A program made the position numbers and the translations under genes. DNA of 64,000 nt from Methylobacterium aquaticum (GTDB taxonomy: Bacteria > Pseudomonadota > Alphaproteobacteria > Rhizobiales > Beijerinckiaceae). The notes under the pieces were generated by a model that saw only the letters and a list, made by a program, of their open reading frames with translations, did no database searches and was not told where the DNA came from. Positions 8,812 to 16,410 of this stretch are shown here, piece by piece. Where the stretch lies: contig NZ_CP043627.1 in assembly GCF_016804325.1 (NCBI RefSeq), positions 1,687,001-1,751,000 on the forward strand, read 5' to 3'. How positions within the stretch are numbered: the stretch's first letter is position 1; each line of letters starts with the position of its first letter.

Positions 8812-9816
8812 TCACGCCGGCAGCGTCAGTTCCAGCGGCGCCTCCGGGGTGCCTTTGCCCGAGACCGCGATCTCGGCCTGGGCCGCGTAAGCTGCGATCA
8901 GCCGGGGCCCGATCTGCGGCACGCCCTCCGGCGGCTTGCCGGCGACGCCGCCCGAGGTGATCCGCACCCGCACCGGATCGGACGGTTCTCCTGCCGGCAC
9001 CTCGACCCGGGTGACGCAGGCAGAGCCCTCGTCGGTGCCGTCGAGGCATTCGGCGACGATCTCGGCCAGGATCATGCCCAGCGCGTTGACCCGGCGCGGC
9101 TCCAGGAGCGCCGTGCGCCCGGCCCGGACCGTCACGGCAACCCGCCCGGCCCGGCGCAGCTGACCCAACCCTTCCGCGAGGCGGGTCAGGTACTCGGCGA
9201 GGTCGACGCTGGCGATCTGCGGCGCCTCGTGCAGGTGCTGCTGCACCAGGGCGATCGCCCGCACCCGCTGGCCAAGGGCATCGAAGGCCGGGCGGCAGGG
9301 GCCGGCGGCGGCGCGGCCGTAGAGGCCGATCAGGCTGACCGTGACCTGCAGGTTGTTGCGCACCCGGTGATAGATCTCGGCGAGCAGCGCGTCCTGCTCG
9401 GCCATCGCCCGGGCAGCGTGCTCCTCGGCTTCCTTGCGCTCGGTGATGTCGAAGCAGGAGCCGGCAAAGCCCGCGAAATCGTCACCCTCGTGCAGCGGGT
9501 AGGCGTGGCCGTGGACCCACCGGAAGGCGCCGTCGTGGCGGCGCAGGCGGTACTCGGCGCTGTGCGGCCGGCGCTTGGCATAGGCCGCGGCGAGCGCCGC
9601 CTCGTGCCCGGCCCTGTCCTCGGGGTGGAGACCGTCCTTCCAGCCGTGGCCCAGCTCGTCCTCGGCGCTCCTGCCGCGGAACTCGGTCCAGGCCGGGTTG
9701 ACGTAGATGAGCTGCGCTTGGCGGTCGGCGCGCCAGATCATGAGCCCGGCGCCTTCGGCGAAGCTGCGGAAGGCCGCGTCCGGCAGTGTCGTGTCCGCGG
9801 CCCTGTCCCTCGCCAT
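8812..9816 (-). CDS. PAS-domain HWE/HisKA_2-type sensor kinase with degenerate ATPase
   Basis: A 334-residue soluble protein. A PAS domain with PAC tail covers about residues 15-130 (LIYVNPAWTEFRG, EYRLRRHDGAFRWVHGHAYP, FDITERKEAEEHA). The HisKA_2 phosphoacceptor helix follows, AEIYHRVRNNLQVTVSLIGL. The C-terminal region aligns with an HATPase domain but lacks the usual N-box Asn (LGMILAEIVAECLDG instead of a HELATNA-type motif) and any clear DxGxG loop (ITSGGVAGKPP). It may be a catalytically weak or dead kinase. No response regulator is adjacent. Confidence 0.8.
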   Translation of the reverse strand: MARDRAADTTLPDAAFRSFAEGAGLMIWRADRQAQLIYVNPAWTEFRGRSAEDELGHGWKDGLHPEDRAGHEAALAAAYAKRRPHSAEYRLRRHDGAFRWVHGHAYPLHEGDDFAGFAGSCFDITERKEAEEHAARAMAEQDALLAEIYHRVRNNLQVTVSLIGLYGRAAAGPCRPAFDALGQRVRAIALVQQHLHEAPQIASVDLAEYLTRLAEGLGQLRRAGRVAVTVRAGRTALLEPRRVNALGMILAEIVAECLDGTDEGSACVTRVEVPAGEPSDPVRVRITSGGVAGKPPEGVPQIGPRLIAAYAAQAEIAVSGKGTPEAPLELTLPA

Positions 9817-9919
9817 GTCCCTCGCCCGCTCCAGCCGCCGATCGCGCCCCTTCAGGGCCGGTCAACGTGCCGGGGGCGGCGCCGTTCCGGCGCCGGCCTT
9901 CAGGCGAAAAGCCCCATGC

Positions 9920-10309
9920 TCAGCGACGGTTGAGGGCGAAGCGGCCCGGACCGGCGGCGGCGATCATCAGGAGGCCGCCGATGATCGAGAGGTTCTTCAT
10001 CGCCTGGATCTGGTTCATCCGGAACGCATCGCCCGACATCGACCAGAAATTATGGAAAAACACGATGGTCGTGAGGGTGAAGAGCGCGAGCAGCACCGCG
10101 GCCGTCCGGGCGTAGAAGCCCAGCGCGATCAGCAGCCCGAGGCCGAGTTCGGCCGCGATGGTGAGCCAGGCCAGCACCTGCGGATAGGGCAGCCCCTTGC
10201 CCGACACCGCCGCCACGACGCCGGCCGGGTTCATCAGCTTCTGGGCGCCGGAGACGCAGAACAGCACGACGACGAGGATGCGGGCGAGGCTGAAGACGGC
10301 TTGGTTCAT
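9920..10309 (-). CDS. DoxX family membrane protein
   Basis: A 129-residue inner-membrane protein with four hydrophobic segments. It starts MNQAVFSLARILVVVLFCVS, continues GAQKLMNPAGVVAAV (the family's G-x-x-K motif) and has WLTIAAELGLGLLIALGFY. DoxX proteins are linked to quinone or thiol oxidoreductase partners, but no specific activity can be assigned. The ATG overlaps the stop of the upstream secreted protease by four bases (ATGA), so the two are coupled. Confidence 0.88.
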   Translation of the reverse strand: MNQAVFSLARILVVVLFCVSGAQKLMNPAGVVAAVSGKGLPYPQVLAWLTIAAELGLGLLIALGFYARTAAVLLALFTLTTIVFFHNFWSMSGDAFRMNQIQAMKNLSIIGGLLMIAAAGPGRFALNRR

Positions 10310-11241
10310 CGAGAACTCCAGGACTTGATGGAGCTCGTTGGAAGACCTGGCCGCGCCACAGTCAAGCTGTCGTCACCGCCCCCGGTCCAGTCCGCCGGAT
10401 GGGGGCGGCTTCCTGCCGGCATCGCCTCGCCGGGCTCGAAGCGGGAGAGTTCGGCGGCCCGCGCGTTGATCCAGCCGGCATGCAGGCCGATCGGCGTGAC
10501 GGCGGTGAAGCCGCCGCAGGCGGTGCGGACCCGGCCCTGCTGGGCGGCGCCGCTCGACCAGCTCACCACCCCGACGAGCTGGTAGCCGCCGGGGCCGGCG
10601 CGCAGGATCGGCCCGCCGGAATCGCCGAGGCACGCGCCGGCGCCGGCGGTCTCGGCCAGGGTGTGGCGGTCGGCCACCACCGTGACGGTGTTGGCGACCT
10701 GAAGCTCGCCCAGGGAGACGAGGCGGGCCTGGCGCAGCACCCGGGCGGAGCCGCGGCGGTTCTCCGCCACCACGCCGTAGCCGGCGATCGCCACGGAATC
10801 GCCCTGCGGGATCTCGCCGCCGGCGCGGGTGTCGAGGGGGCGGAAATCGGGGCCGAGGCGCTGGTCGAGCTTCAGGATGGCGAGGTCGGTGCCGGGCTGG
10901 GTCTCGGGCGTGGTGCCGGGCACGAAATCCGGATGCATCGCCGCCGCGATCGCCCGCAGGCGGCGCTGGCGGAAGTTGCGGTCGACGGCCACGACCCAGT
11001 AGCCGGCCTTGCGCATCACGCAATGGGCGGCCGTCAGCACGAGGTCGGGCGCGATGAGCGAGCCCGAGCACATCTCGCCGGTGGTGCTCTCGATCCGCAC
11101 CACCGAGCCGCGCAGGCCGTCGGGGTCGCGGGTCACCTCGCCCCGGACCACGGCGCCGGCGGCGCCGCTCCACAGGCCGAGGGGCGCAGCCACCGCGAGG
11201 GCGGCCAGAGCGGTGCGGAGGCGAAAGGGAGAGACGCGCAT
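10306..11241 (-). CDS. Secreted trypsin-like serine protease
   Basis: A 311-residue S1 protease with an N-terminal signal peptide (MRVSPFRLRTALAALAVAAP). The catalytic triad is His in LVLTAAHCVM, Asp in TDLAILKLDQ and Ser in CLGDSGGPILRAG. Cysteines flank the active site as in trypsins. It should act in the periplasm or outside the cell; the mature start near VVRGEV differs from the canonical IVGG, so zymogen activation is uncertain. Its stop overlaps the doxX start, and a second protease of the same family lies just upstream. Confidence 0.92.
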   Translation of the reverse strand: MRVSPFRLRTALAALAVAAPLGLWSGAAGAVVRGEVTRDPDGLRGSVVRIESTTGEMCSGSLIAPDLVLTAAHCVMRKAGYWVVAVDRNFRQRRLRAIAAAMHPDFVPGTTPETQPGTDLAILKLDQRLGPDFRPLDTRAGGEIPQGDSVAIAGYGVVAENRRGSARVLRQARLVSLGELQVANTVTVVADRHTLAETAGAGACLGDSGGPILRAGPGGYQLVGVVSWSSGAAQQGRVRTACGGFTAVTPIGLHAGWINARAAELSRFEPGEAMPAGSRPHPADWTGGGDDSLTVARPGLPTSSIKSWSSR

Positions 11242-11295
11242 GGAACCACCCTAGAAGCGTGCGGCCACGCTCGACAAGTGAAGTCTGGCAAGAGG

Positions 11296-11311
11296 GGTGC
11301 GGTTCCGCACC
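11296..11311 (-). terminator. Short hairpin between the two protease genes
   Basis: Seven-base arms ggtgcgg / ccgcacc with a two-base loop, 54 bases after the stop of the upstream protease. The stop itself sits in a second, larger GC-rich inverted repeat (gtgagcc / ggctcac). Termination is plausible but unproven. Confidence 0.35.
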
Positions 11312-11364
11312 GACACCTGCCCGGGGCGGGAACGAAACCGTGAGCCCGGGGCCTCCCGGGCGGC

Positions 11365-12105
11365 TCACTCCCAGCGCGGCACGGCGCCCCAGCCCGCCAG
11401 CGTGCGGTCGATCCAGGCCCGCTGCGGCCCGACCAGCACGCCCTGCGAGACGCCGCCGCACGCGGCTTTACCCGAACCGCTGGCCCAGGTGGTCACCGCG
11501 AGCACGCCGCCGGCGCCGGCGATCGGCCCGCCCGAATCGCCCTCGCAGGCGCCGGAGGCGGTCGCGCCCTTCAGCCAGACCAGGATGCGGCTCGGGCCGT
11601 AGGGCTCGACCAGCGGCAGGGTCGCGGTGCGGAAGGTGCCGGTGCTGCGGTGGTCGCCGGGCCGCGCCACGCCGTAGCCCCCGAGCGTCAGCGGCGTGCC
11701 GGCGGCGACCGGCGCCCCGGCGAGGGCGGCCGGGACGAAGCGGGCCGGCAGGGGGGCGTCGGTGCGCAGGAGCGCAAGGTCGATCGAGCGCCGCCGCCCG
11801 GCGATGGCGCCGGCATCGTAGCCCGGATGCACCGCCCGGGCGGCGACGCCGAGGAGCACCGGCGAGCCGGCTTCGTCGCGAAAATGCACCCGGTGCTCGG
11901 CCCCGGGGGCGGCGCAATGGGCGGCGGTGAGCACCACGTCGCGGGCGAGCACGATGCCGGTACAGACCCCGCCGCGGGATGACAAAACCATCACGCTGGA
12001 GCGCGCGAGGGCGGCGTCGGGCGCCTCGCTCCCGCCGACGATCGCCTGGGCGGGGGTGGCGAGGGTGAGGAGGGCGGCGAGGAACGGGATGGGGAGGCGG
12101 ATCAC
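11365..12105 (-). CDS. Second secreted trypsin-like serine protease
   Basis: A 246-residue S1 protease starting at a GTG (12103-12105), VIRLPIPFLAALLTLATPAQ, a signal peptide cut just before IVGGSEAPDAA, the classical trypsin N-terminus. The triad is His in VVLTAAHCAAP, Asp in SIDLALLRTDAP and Ser in CEGDSGGPIAG. An open frame extends upstream to 12267, but those residues are low-complexity and would bury the signal peptide. It is transcribed towards the first protease, 123 bases away, with GC-rich hairpins between (e.g. 11296-11311). Confidence 0.9.
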   Translation of the reverse strand: MIRLPIPFLAALLTLATPAQAIVGGSEAPDAALARSSVMVLSSRGGVCTGIVLARDVVLTAAHCAAPGAEHRVHFRDEAGSPVLLGVAARAVHPGYDAGAIAGRRRSIDLALLRTDAPLPARFVPAALAGAPVAAGTPLTLGGYGVARPGDHRSTGTFRTATLPLVEPYGPSRILVWLKGATASGACEGDSGGPIAGAGGVLAVTTWASGSGKAACGGVSQGVLVGPQRAWIDRTLAGWGAVPRWE

Positions 12106-12328
12106 GTCGCTCTCGGGTCGGCGGGGGGATGGCTCTGCCCTGCCCGATCGGGCGCGGGAGGTCCAGGGTGGTGGGACCGGTGGGGCGACGACAGGATGGA
12201 GGCTCGACATTCTTGTCTGCATGAAAAATCTTGCAAGCGGGCTTTCACATGGCGAGATGACAGGCAAGGGTTATCTGGAAGCCTGTTCGATGGTCTTTCA
12301 CAGGTTTGACATCCTCGGCGTCATCAAC

Positions 12329-13309
12329 TCAGTTGGCTTCGGTTGCGAGCGCGATTTTTTGCTCCTCGGCGTAGGCATCGCGCAGGCGTGCGTTGGCGAT
12401 GACGAGGAGGCGTCGCATGATGGCGACGATCGCCACGATGGGCTTTTTGCCCGCTGCGATGAGGCGCTGGTAGGTGTCTTTGAGCACGGGGTTGAAGCGG
12501 GTAGCGGTCAGGGCGGGGAGGAACAGAGCCTGCTTGATCTCGGGCCGTCCGCCCTTTGTGCGTCGGTAGCGCTCGGTGGTCCCGCTCTGGTTGGGATGCG
12601 GGGCGAGTCCGGCCAGGGACGTCGCCTGGCGCCGGTCGATACGGCCGAGCTCGGGCATCAGGGCGAGCAGGATGATGGCAGAGGTGTCGCCGATGCCCTT
12701 GATCGAGGTCAGCGCCTTCTTGGCCCGGCTGAGCGCGGCGGCCTTGCGCAGGGTCTCGGCCATCGCCTCCTCGATCGCCTCGATCTGCTCGGACAGGGCG
12801 GTGATGAGGGTTTCCAGATAAGCCTGGACGGGTCCAGATCCCGGCGCGGCCAGACGATTGCGGTTGGCGGTGCGCTGAGCCACGAAGTCGGCGCGGGTGA
12901 GCACCAGGCTCTGGAGGTTTTCCTGATCGGGATCAGGGGCTTGCCAGCGGGCCAGGGAGGTGTGGCGCTCCCGGCCGTAAGCCGCCAGGGCCTTGGCGTC
13001 GAGGGCGTCGGTCTTGGCGAGGGTGCCGTAGGAGTGGATGAACGCCTTGACCTTGCGGGCGTCGGCGCGGTGGGCGGGGCATCCGACGGCGAGGAGAGCG
13101 GCCAGCAGAGCATCCTCGTAGCCGCCGGTGGCTTCGCAGATGACGAGGCAGGTCGCATCGAGGTCCGCTTTGGCGGCGAAGGCGGCGAGGTCCTTGGGCT
13201 TGTTGGGGATGGTGTGACGAGCGTTGCCGCGGCTGTCGTGGAGGACGATCTCGGCTTTGCCGACATCGGCTCCGATGAAGCGGGTGGGTGAGGTGGCGGG
13301 TTGGGTCAT
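12329..13309 (-). CDS. IS110-family transposase (DEDD recombinase)
   Basis: A 326-residue recombinase. The N-terminal RuvC-like DEDD domain shows FIGADVGKAEIVLHD, CLVICEATGGYEDAL and AKTDALDAKALAAYG. The C-terminal Tnp20 domain has LTSIKGIGDTSAIILL and the serine region HPNQSGTTERYRRTKGGRP. The reading frame is intact, so the element may be active. The protein acts with a bridge RNA encoded next to it in this family. Start MTQPATSPTRFIG at 13309. Confidence 0.95.
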   Translation of the reverse strand: MTQPATSPTRFIGADVGKAEIVLHDSRGNARHTIPNKPKDLAAFAAKADLDATCLVICEATGGYEDALLAALLAVGCPAHRADARKVKAFIHSYGTLAKTDALDAKALAAYGRERHTSLARWQAPDPDQENLQSLVLTRADFVAQRTANRNRLAAPGSGPVQAYLETLITALSEQIEAIEEAMAETLRKAAALSRAKKALTSIKGIGDTSAIILLALMPELGRIDRRQATSLAGLAPHPNQSGTTERYRRTKGGRPEIKQALFLPALTATRFNPVLKDTYQRLIAAGKKPIVAIVAIMRRLLVIANARLRDAYAEEQKIALATEAN

Positions 13310-13532
13310 CCGGGTCTATCCTGAGGCCGCTTGGGATTGTCTGCGGGCGTCGAGGAGAGGCCCAGGCAACTCATCAAGCGTGGCGAGGAATGCGGACCGG
13401 CGAGCCAGATGACGACGGGCGCGAGCCCCATCCCGGGACGCTCGACCGATCCGCGCCCGGTCCGGATGGCCATCCGGACCGGGCATCCCGCCGAGGCGGA
13501 ACGGGATCACTCTACAACCGAACCAACAGACA
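13310..13532 (-). ncRNA. Candidate bridge RNA region of the IS110 element
   Basis: The 223 bases between the transposase start and the element end hold no open frame of note. They contain a perfect 28-base palindrome at 13456-13483 (arms cccggtccggatg) and a second stem around atcccgcc...gggat (13485-13507). At 13429-13437 the sequence catcccggg is identical to the REP-like site next to the element. In the IS110 group the bridge RNA comes from exactly this position, and its guide loops match target and donor. The RNA assignment is inference. Confidence 0.5.
13456..13483. repeat. Perfect 28-base palindrome inside the IS110 non-coding region
   Basis: Arms cccggtccggatgg / ccatccggaccggg meet with no unpaired bases. 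As RNA it would form a stem of about twelve pairs with a tight loop; in the candidate bridge RNA it would be one of the main stem-loops. Confidence 0.8.
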
Positions 13533-13669
13533 ATCCCGGGGCTCGTCGAAGACGAGAACCCGGGATCCATAACCGCTGACAGTGAAGGAGAGGGCGGCCA
13601 GCATTCCGCTTCATCCTGCATCGTTGGCGGTTATGGATCCCGGGTTCCGCTGCGCGGCCCCAGGATGAC
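13533..13669 (-). repeat. REP-like palindromic repeat, copy B (abuts the IS110 element)
   Basis: Reverse-oriented relative to copy A. Its left side starts atcccggggctcgtcgaagac and lacks the terminal gtc present in copies A and C, where gacaatcccgggg replaces gtcatcccgggg. The right side ends caggatgac and similarity to copy A continues to about 13712 (ggccaactcgaac). The loss of only the outermost bases at the IS side is what an insertion into the element would leave. Confidence 0.8.
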
Positions 13670-13772
13670 ATCGAGTGTGTCAATGCGGTCGGCCAACTCG
13701 AACATATCTTGAATGAATGGAAAACTCCGGGATGATCCAGAACGTTGGAGCAACAGCGGCAAAAGGGCCACC

Positions 13773-14003
13773 ATGACCAGACGTCGGGCGAGCCTCCCTC
13801 CCCTCACCGACGCAGAAGAAGCGGAGATCCAGGCTGGCATTGCACAGGATTCCGACAATCCGGAGATCACGATGGAGCAATTTGCCCGGATGCGCCCCGC
13901 CGCCGAGGCGCTGCCGCCTACGCTCTACGCGGCCCTGACGCGCCGCCCTCCACATCCATTCCCCGCCCCGCGAGGTCCCGGCGCAAGGCGTCGACCGACG
14001 TGA
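13773..14003 (+). pseudogene. Truncated BrnA-like antitoxin remnant
   Basis: A 76-residue frame starting MTRRRASLPPLTDAEEAEIQ, then NPEITMEQFARMRPAAE and LPPTLYAALTRR. This resembles the N-terminal part of BrnA-type antitoxins. After about residue 57 the sequence turns into an unrelated Pro/Arg-rich tail, and the DNA-binding C-terminus is missing. No toxin gene is seen upstream; only about 100 bases separate it from repeat copy B. Its 3' end overlaps the convergent HAD hydrolase by 86 bases, as if a rearrangement had joined the two. Confidence 0.5.
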
Positions 14004-14565
14004 AATGGTGGGCGTGGAGCCCCGCTTCCCGCGCGCCCGCGACGTTCTCGGGCAGGTCGTCGGTGAACAGCACCGCCGACGGCCTCACCCCGAGACCTGC
14101 GAGGCAGCGCTGGTAGCAAACGACATCGGGCTTGGCCGTGCGGAACGAGGCGGAAGCGTAGATCCGATCCCCGAACAGGGGCCGCAGCTCCGGGCACAAC
14201 ACATCGATGTGCCCGGTCAGCAATTCCGAGTTGTTCGTCAGGATGGCGACCGCCGTCGTGGCCCGCAGCCGCTCTACCAGGGCGAGGACCTCCGTGTCGG
14301 GCGCCATCGCGGCGCGGCGCGCCGCCAGCCACTCCGTCAGGCTGACCGGATACCCGATCCGCTCGCCGAAGGCCTGGAGATAGGCCTGGGGCGAGAGAGC
14401 GCCGCTATCGCCCTGGAACTCCAGGCCGCTATCCCAGATCGCCGCATGGATGACGTCGGCCGGGATGCCGGTCATGCCCGACAGATAGTTGACGCGGCGG
14501 GCGCGGTCGTAGTGGTACAGGACGTTGTCGAGGTCGAACAACACGAGTTCGATGTCCGCGGCCAT
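13918..14565 (-). CDS. HAD-superfamily (HAD-IA) hydrolase
   Basis: A 215-residue cytosolic phosphatase-like protein. Motif I is ELVLFDLDNVLYHYD, motif II AVAILTNNSELL, motif III FRTAKPDVVCYQ and motif IV AVLFTDDLPENV. The mixed-helical cap lies between motifs I and II. This resembles the epoxide-hydrolase N-terminal/phosphoglycolate phosphatase branch; the substrate is unknown. Start MAADIELVLF at 14565, in preference to the ATG at 14622. The last residues are encoded opposite the truncated antitoxin frame. Confidence 0.88.
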   Translation of the reverse strand: MAADIELVLFDLDNVLYHYDRARRVNYLSGMTGIPADVIHAAIWDSGLEFQGDSGALSPQAYLQAFGERIGYPVSLTEWLAARRAAMAPDTEVLALVERLRATTAVAILTNNSELLTGHIDVLCPELRPLFGDRIYASASFRTAKPDVVCYQRCLAGLGVRPSAVLFTDDLPENVAGAREAGLHAHHFTSVDALRRDLAGRGMDVEGGASGPRRA

Positions 14566-14668
14566 GCTCGCCGATGTCCCTTGCTCCGAGCCGACCGGAT
14601 CGGAGCGGCTCCGACCGGTCATCGGCGACCATCGAGGGCGAAGTCGAACCGCCGGTCAACCTCGCCGA

Positions 14669-15082
14669 TCACGGCTCCGTCATGGCGACCGAAGCCGGAA
14701 CCAGCCGCGGCGGCGCAGGCACGGCATCCGGCGGCGCCAGCGCCACCGAGGGCGGCAGCGGCCCCAGGCAGCCGGTGCAGACCGAGGCGATCGCCCGGTT
14801 GGCCCGGGCGGTGATCCGCGCCTCGAACGCTTCCCGGGCCGCCGCGGCACGGGCGACGGCGGCTTGCCGCGCGGCCTCGGCCTCCCGGGCGGCCCCGGCC
14901 GCGTCGGCGCCCGTACCGTCCTCCGGCGCCTCGTCCCGCGGGCGGATGCGCAGCAGCAGGGGCGCGCTCCCCATCTCGGCGACGGCGGCCGCCGGCATCA
15001 CCCCGGGCGCCGCCTCCTGGGCGAAAGCCACGCCGCCGCAGCACCATGCGGCGACGAGGAACGGGACAGCGGCGGAGCGCAT
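14669..15082 (-). CDS. Secreted Ala-rich hypothetical protein
   Basis: A 137-residue protein with a signal peptide (MRSAAVPFLVAAWCCGGVAF, then AQEAA). The mature part has an Ala/Glu-rich helical segment (residues about 62-95, AAREAEAARQAAVARAAAA) that could form a short coiled coil, then a C-x-x-C pair in SVCTGCLGPLPPS and a Pro-rich tail. The C-x-x-C could bind metal or form a disulfide. No family recognised. It stands 103 bases upstream of hadA-like gene start and divergent from the next gene. Confidence 0.65.
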   Translation of the reverse strand: MRSAAVPFLVAAWCCGGVAFAQEAAPGVMPAAAVAEMGSAPLLLRIRPRDEAPEDGTGADAAGAAREAEAARQAAVARAAAAREAFEARITARANRAIASVCTGCLGPLPPSVALAPPDAVPAPPRLVPASVAMTEP

Positions 15083-15318
15083 GGCCTCTCCCTGGTTGGT
15101 GGCCGGCAGGGTCGGCCGGCGCGGTGAACACAGCCTTAACCATAACCGACACGCCGCCGGATCGGTTCATCCACGTCAGGAAAGCCACACGGCGAAGCCA
15201 CGGTAGGCCCGAAAGCCGGACCCGGCGGCACACGAGGATGTGACCGCCCCGGCGCCCCGGACGCCGGCACCTTTCGCATTCAGGGTGCATTCAGTGCCTG
15301 GCGACGATGGTCCCCGGC

Positions 15319-15696
15319 ATGCGCCAGCTCGTTCTTCTCCTGCTCCCCGCCGCCGTCGGCCTCGCCGGCGCTTCGGGCTGGCTCGCGGCCGCGGAGGAGC
15401 GGGACGAGACCGCCACCGGGGCGGTGCCGGCCCGGCCGGTCAAGGCCGCCGAGACCGCCCAGACCTGCCTCTCCTCCGGCGACCTGCGCGAGGCGGTGGC
15501 GGAGAAACGGGTGGTCGAGCCGGTGGCGGCGATCCGCGCCGCGCGGGCCGCCGTCCCGCGGGCCGACATCGTGCGGGCCAATCTCTGCCGCCGCGACGAG
15601 GCGCTGGTCTACATGCTGACGGCCTTGCGCAAGGACGGGCAGTTCGTACACGTGATGGTGGATGCCCGGTCCGGCAAGGTGGCCGGGCAATGGTGA
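15319..15696 (+). CDS. Secreted PepSY-like small protein
   Basis: A 125-residue protein with a hydrophobic export segment (MRQLVLLLLPAAVGLAGASG). The C-terminal half resembles a PepSY domain: LREAVAEKRVVEPVAAIRA, then a strand pair ending FVHVMVDARSGKVAGQW. Such proteins often sit next to PhoPQ-like two-component genes, as here (response regulator 36 bases downstream), and may modulate the sensor in the periplasm. An ATG at 15307 is also possible but adds residues before the signal segment. Confidence 0.7.
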   Translation: MRQLVLLLLPAAVGLAGASGWLAAAEERDETATGAVPARPVKAAETAQTCLSSGDLREAVAEKRVVEPVAAIRAARAAVPRADIVRANLCRRDEALVYMLTALRKDGQFVHVMVDARSGKVAGQW

Positions 15697-15732
15697 TCCA
15701 GGGTCTGTTCTGAGCGTGAGGGGGTTCGGGTC

Positions 15733-16410
15733 GTGCGTCTGCTCGTGGTCGAGGATGACCGGGATCTCAACCGCCAGGTCGTGAGCGCCCTGGAAGAGGC
15801 GGGCTACGCCGTCGACAAGGCGTTCGACGGCGAGGAGGGTGCCTTCCTCGGCGAGACCGAGCCCTACGACTGCATCATCCTCGACATGGGCCTGCCGAAG
15901 GCCGACGGCGTCTCGGTCCTGTCGGGCTGGCGCCGGGCGCAGGTGAAGACCCCGGTCATCATCCTCACCGCCCGCGACCGCTGGAGCGACAAGGTCAACG
16001 GCTTCGATGCCGGCGCCGACGACTACGTGACCAAGCCCTTCCACATGGAGGAGCTGCTGGCCCGGGTCCGCGCGCTGCTGCGCCGGACCGCCGGCCACGC
16101 CACGAGCCAGATCAGCGCCGGCCCCGTGGTGCTCGATACGCGCTCGGGCCGCGTCTTCGTCGACGGCAGCCCGGTCAAGCTCACCTCGCACGAGTACCGG
16201 CTGCTCTCCTACCTGATGCATCATACCGGCCGGGTCGTCTCCCGGGCCGAGCTGACCGAGCATCTCTACGACCAGGATTTCGACCGCGACTCGAACACCA
16301 TCGAGGTCTTCGTCGGTCGCCTGCGCAAGAAGCTCGCGGTCGACCTGATCCAGACCGTGCGCGGCCTCGGCTACCTGATCGACGCGGGCGCCGGCGGAAC
16401 GCAGCCGTGA
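15733..16410 (+). CDS. OmpR/PhoP-family response regulator
   Basis: A 225-residue DNA-binding regulator. The receiver domain shows LVVEDDRDLN, the phosphoacceptor Asp in CIILDMGLPKADG, the Thr in VIILTARDRWSDK and the Lys in DDYVTKPFHMEEL. The winged helix follows, with LTSHEYRLLSYLMHHTGRVV and FVGRLRKKL. A GTG start (15733). The stop overlaps the kinase start by four bases, so it is the cognate regulator of the next gene. It resembles PhoP/FeuP regulators, but the signal is unknown. Confidence 0.92.
   Translation: MRLLVVEDDRDLNRQVVSALEEAGYAVDKAFDGEEGAFLGETEPYDCIILDMGLPKADGVSVLSGWRRAQVKTPVIILTARDRWSDKVNGFDAGADDYVTKPFHMEELLARVRALLRRTAGHATSQISAGPVVLDTRSGRVFVDGSPVKLTSHEYRLLSYLMHHTGRVVSRAELTEHLYDQDFDRDSNTIEVFVGRLRKKLAVDLIQTVRGLGYLIDAGAGGTQP

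Larger units (their letters stand above)
12329..13532 (-). mobile_element. IS110-family insertion sequence (left boundary unresolved)
   Basis: The element comprises the transposase gene (12329-13309) and its long 5' non-coding region. The right limit at 13532/13533 is set because REP-like copy B loses similarity to copies A and C exactly before atcccggggc. The other limit lies somewhere in 12190-12328 and could not be fixed. There are no terminal inverted repeats, as expected for IS110. A total of about 1.25-1.3 kb would be normal. Confidence 0.75.

Noticed and set aside
12290..12330. gtcatc at 12320 as the other junction of the IS110 element
   Set aside because: It would leave only four bases between the transposase stop and the element end, too few for this family; the boundary remains open.
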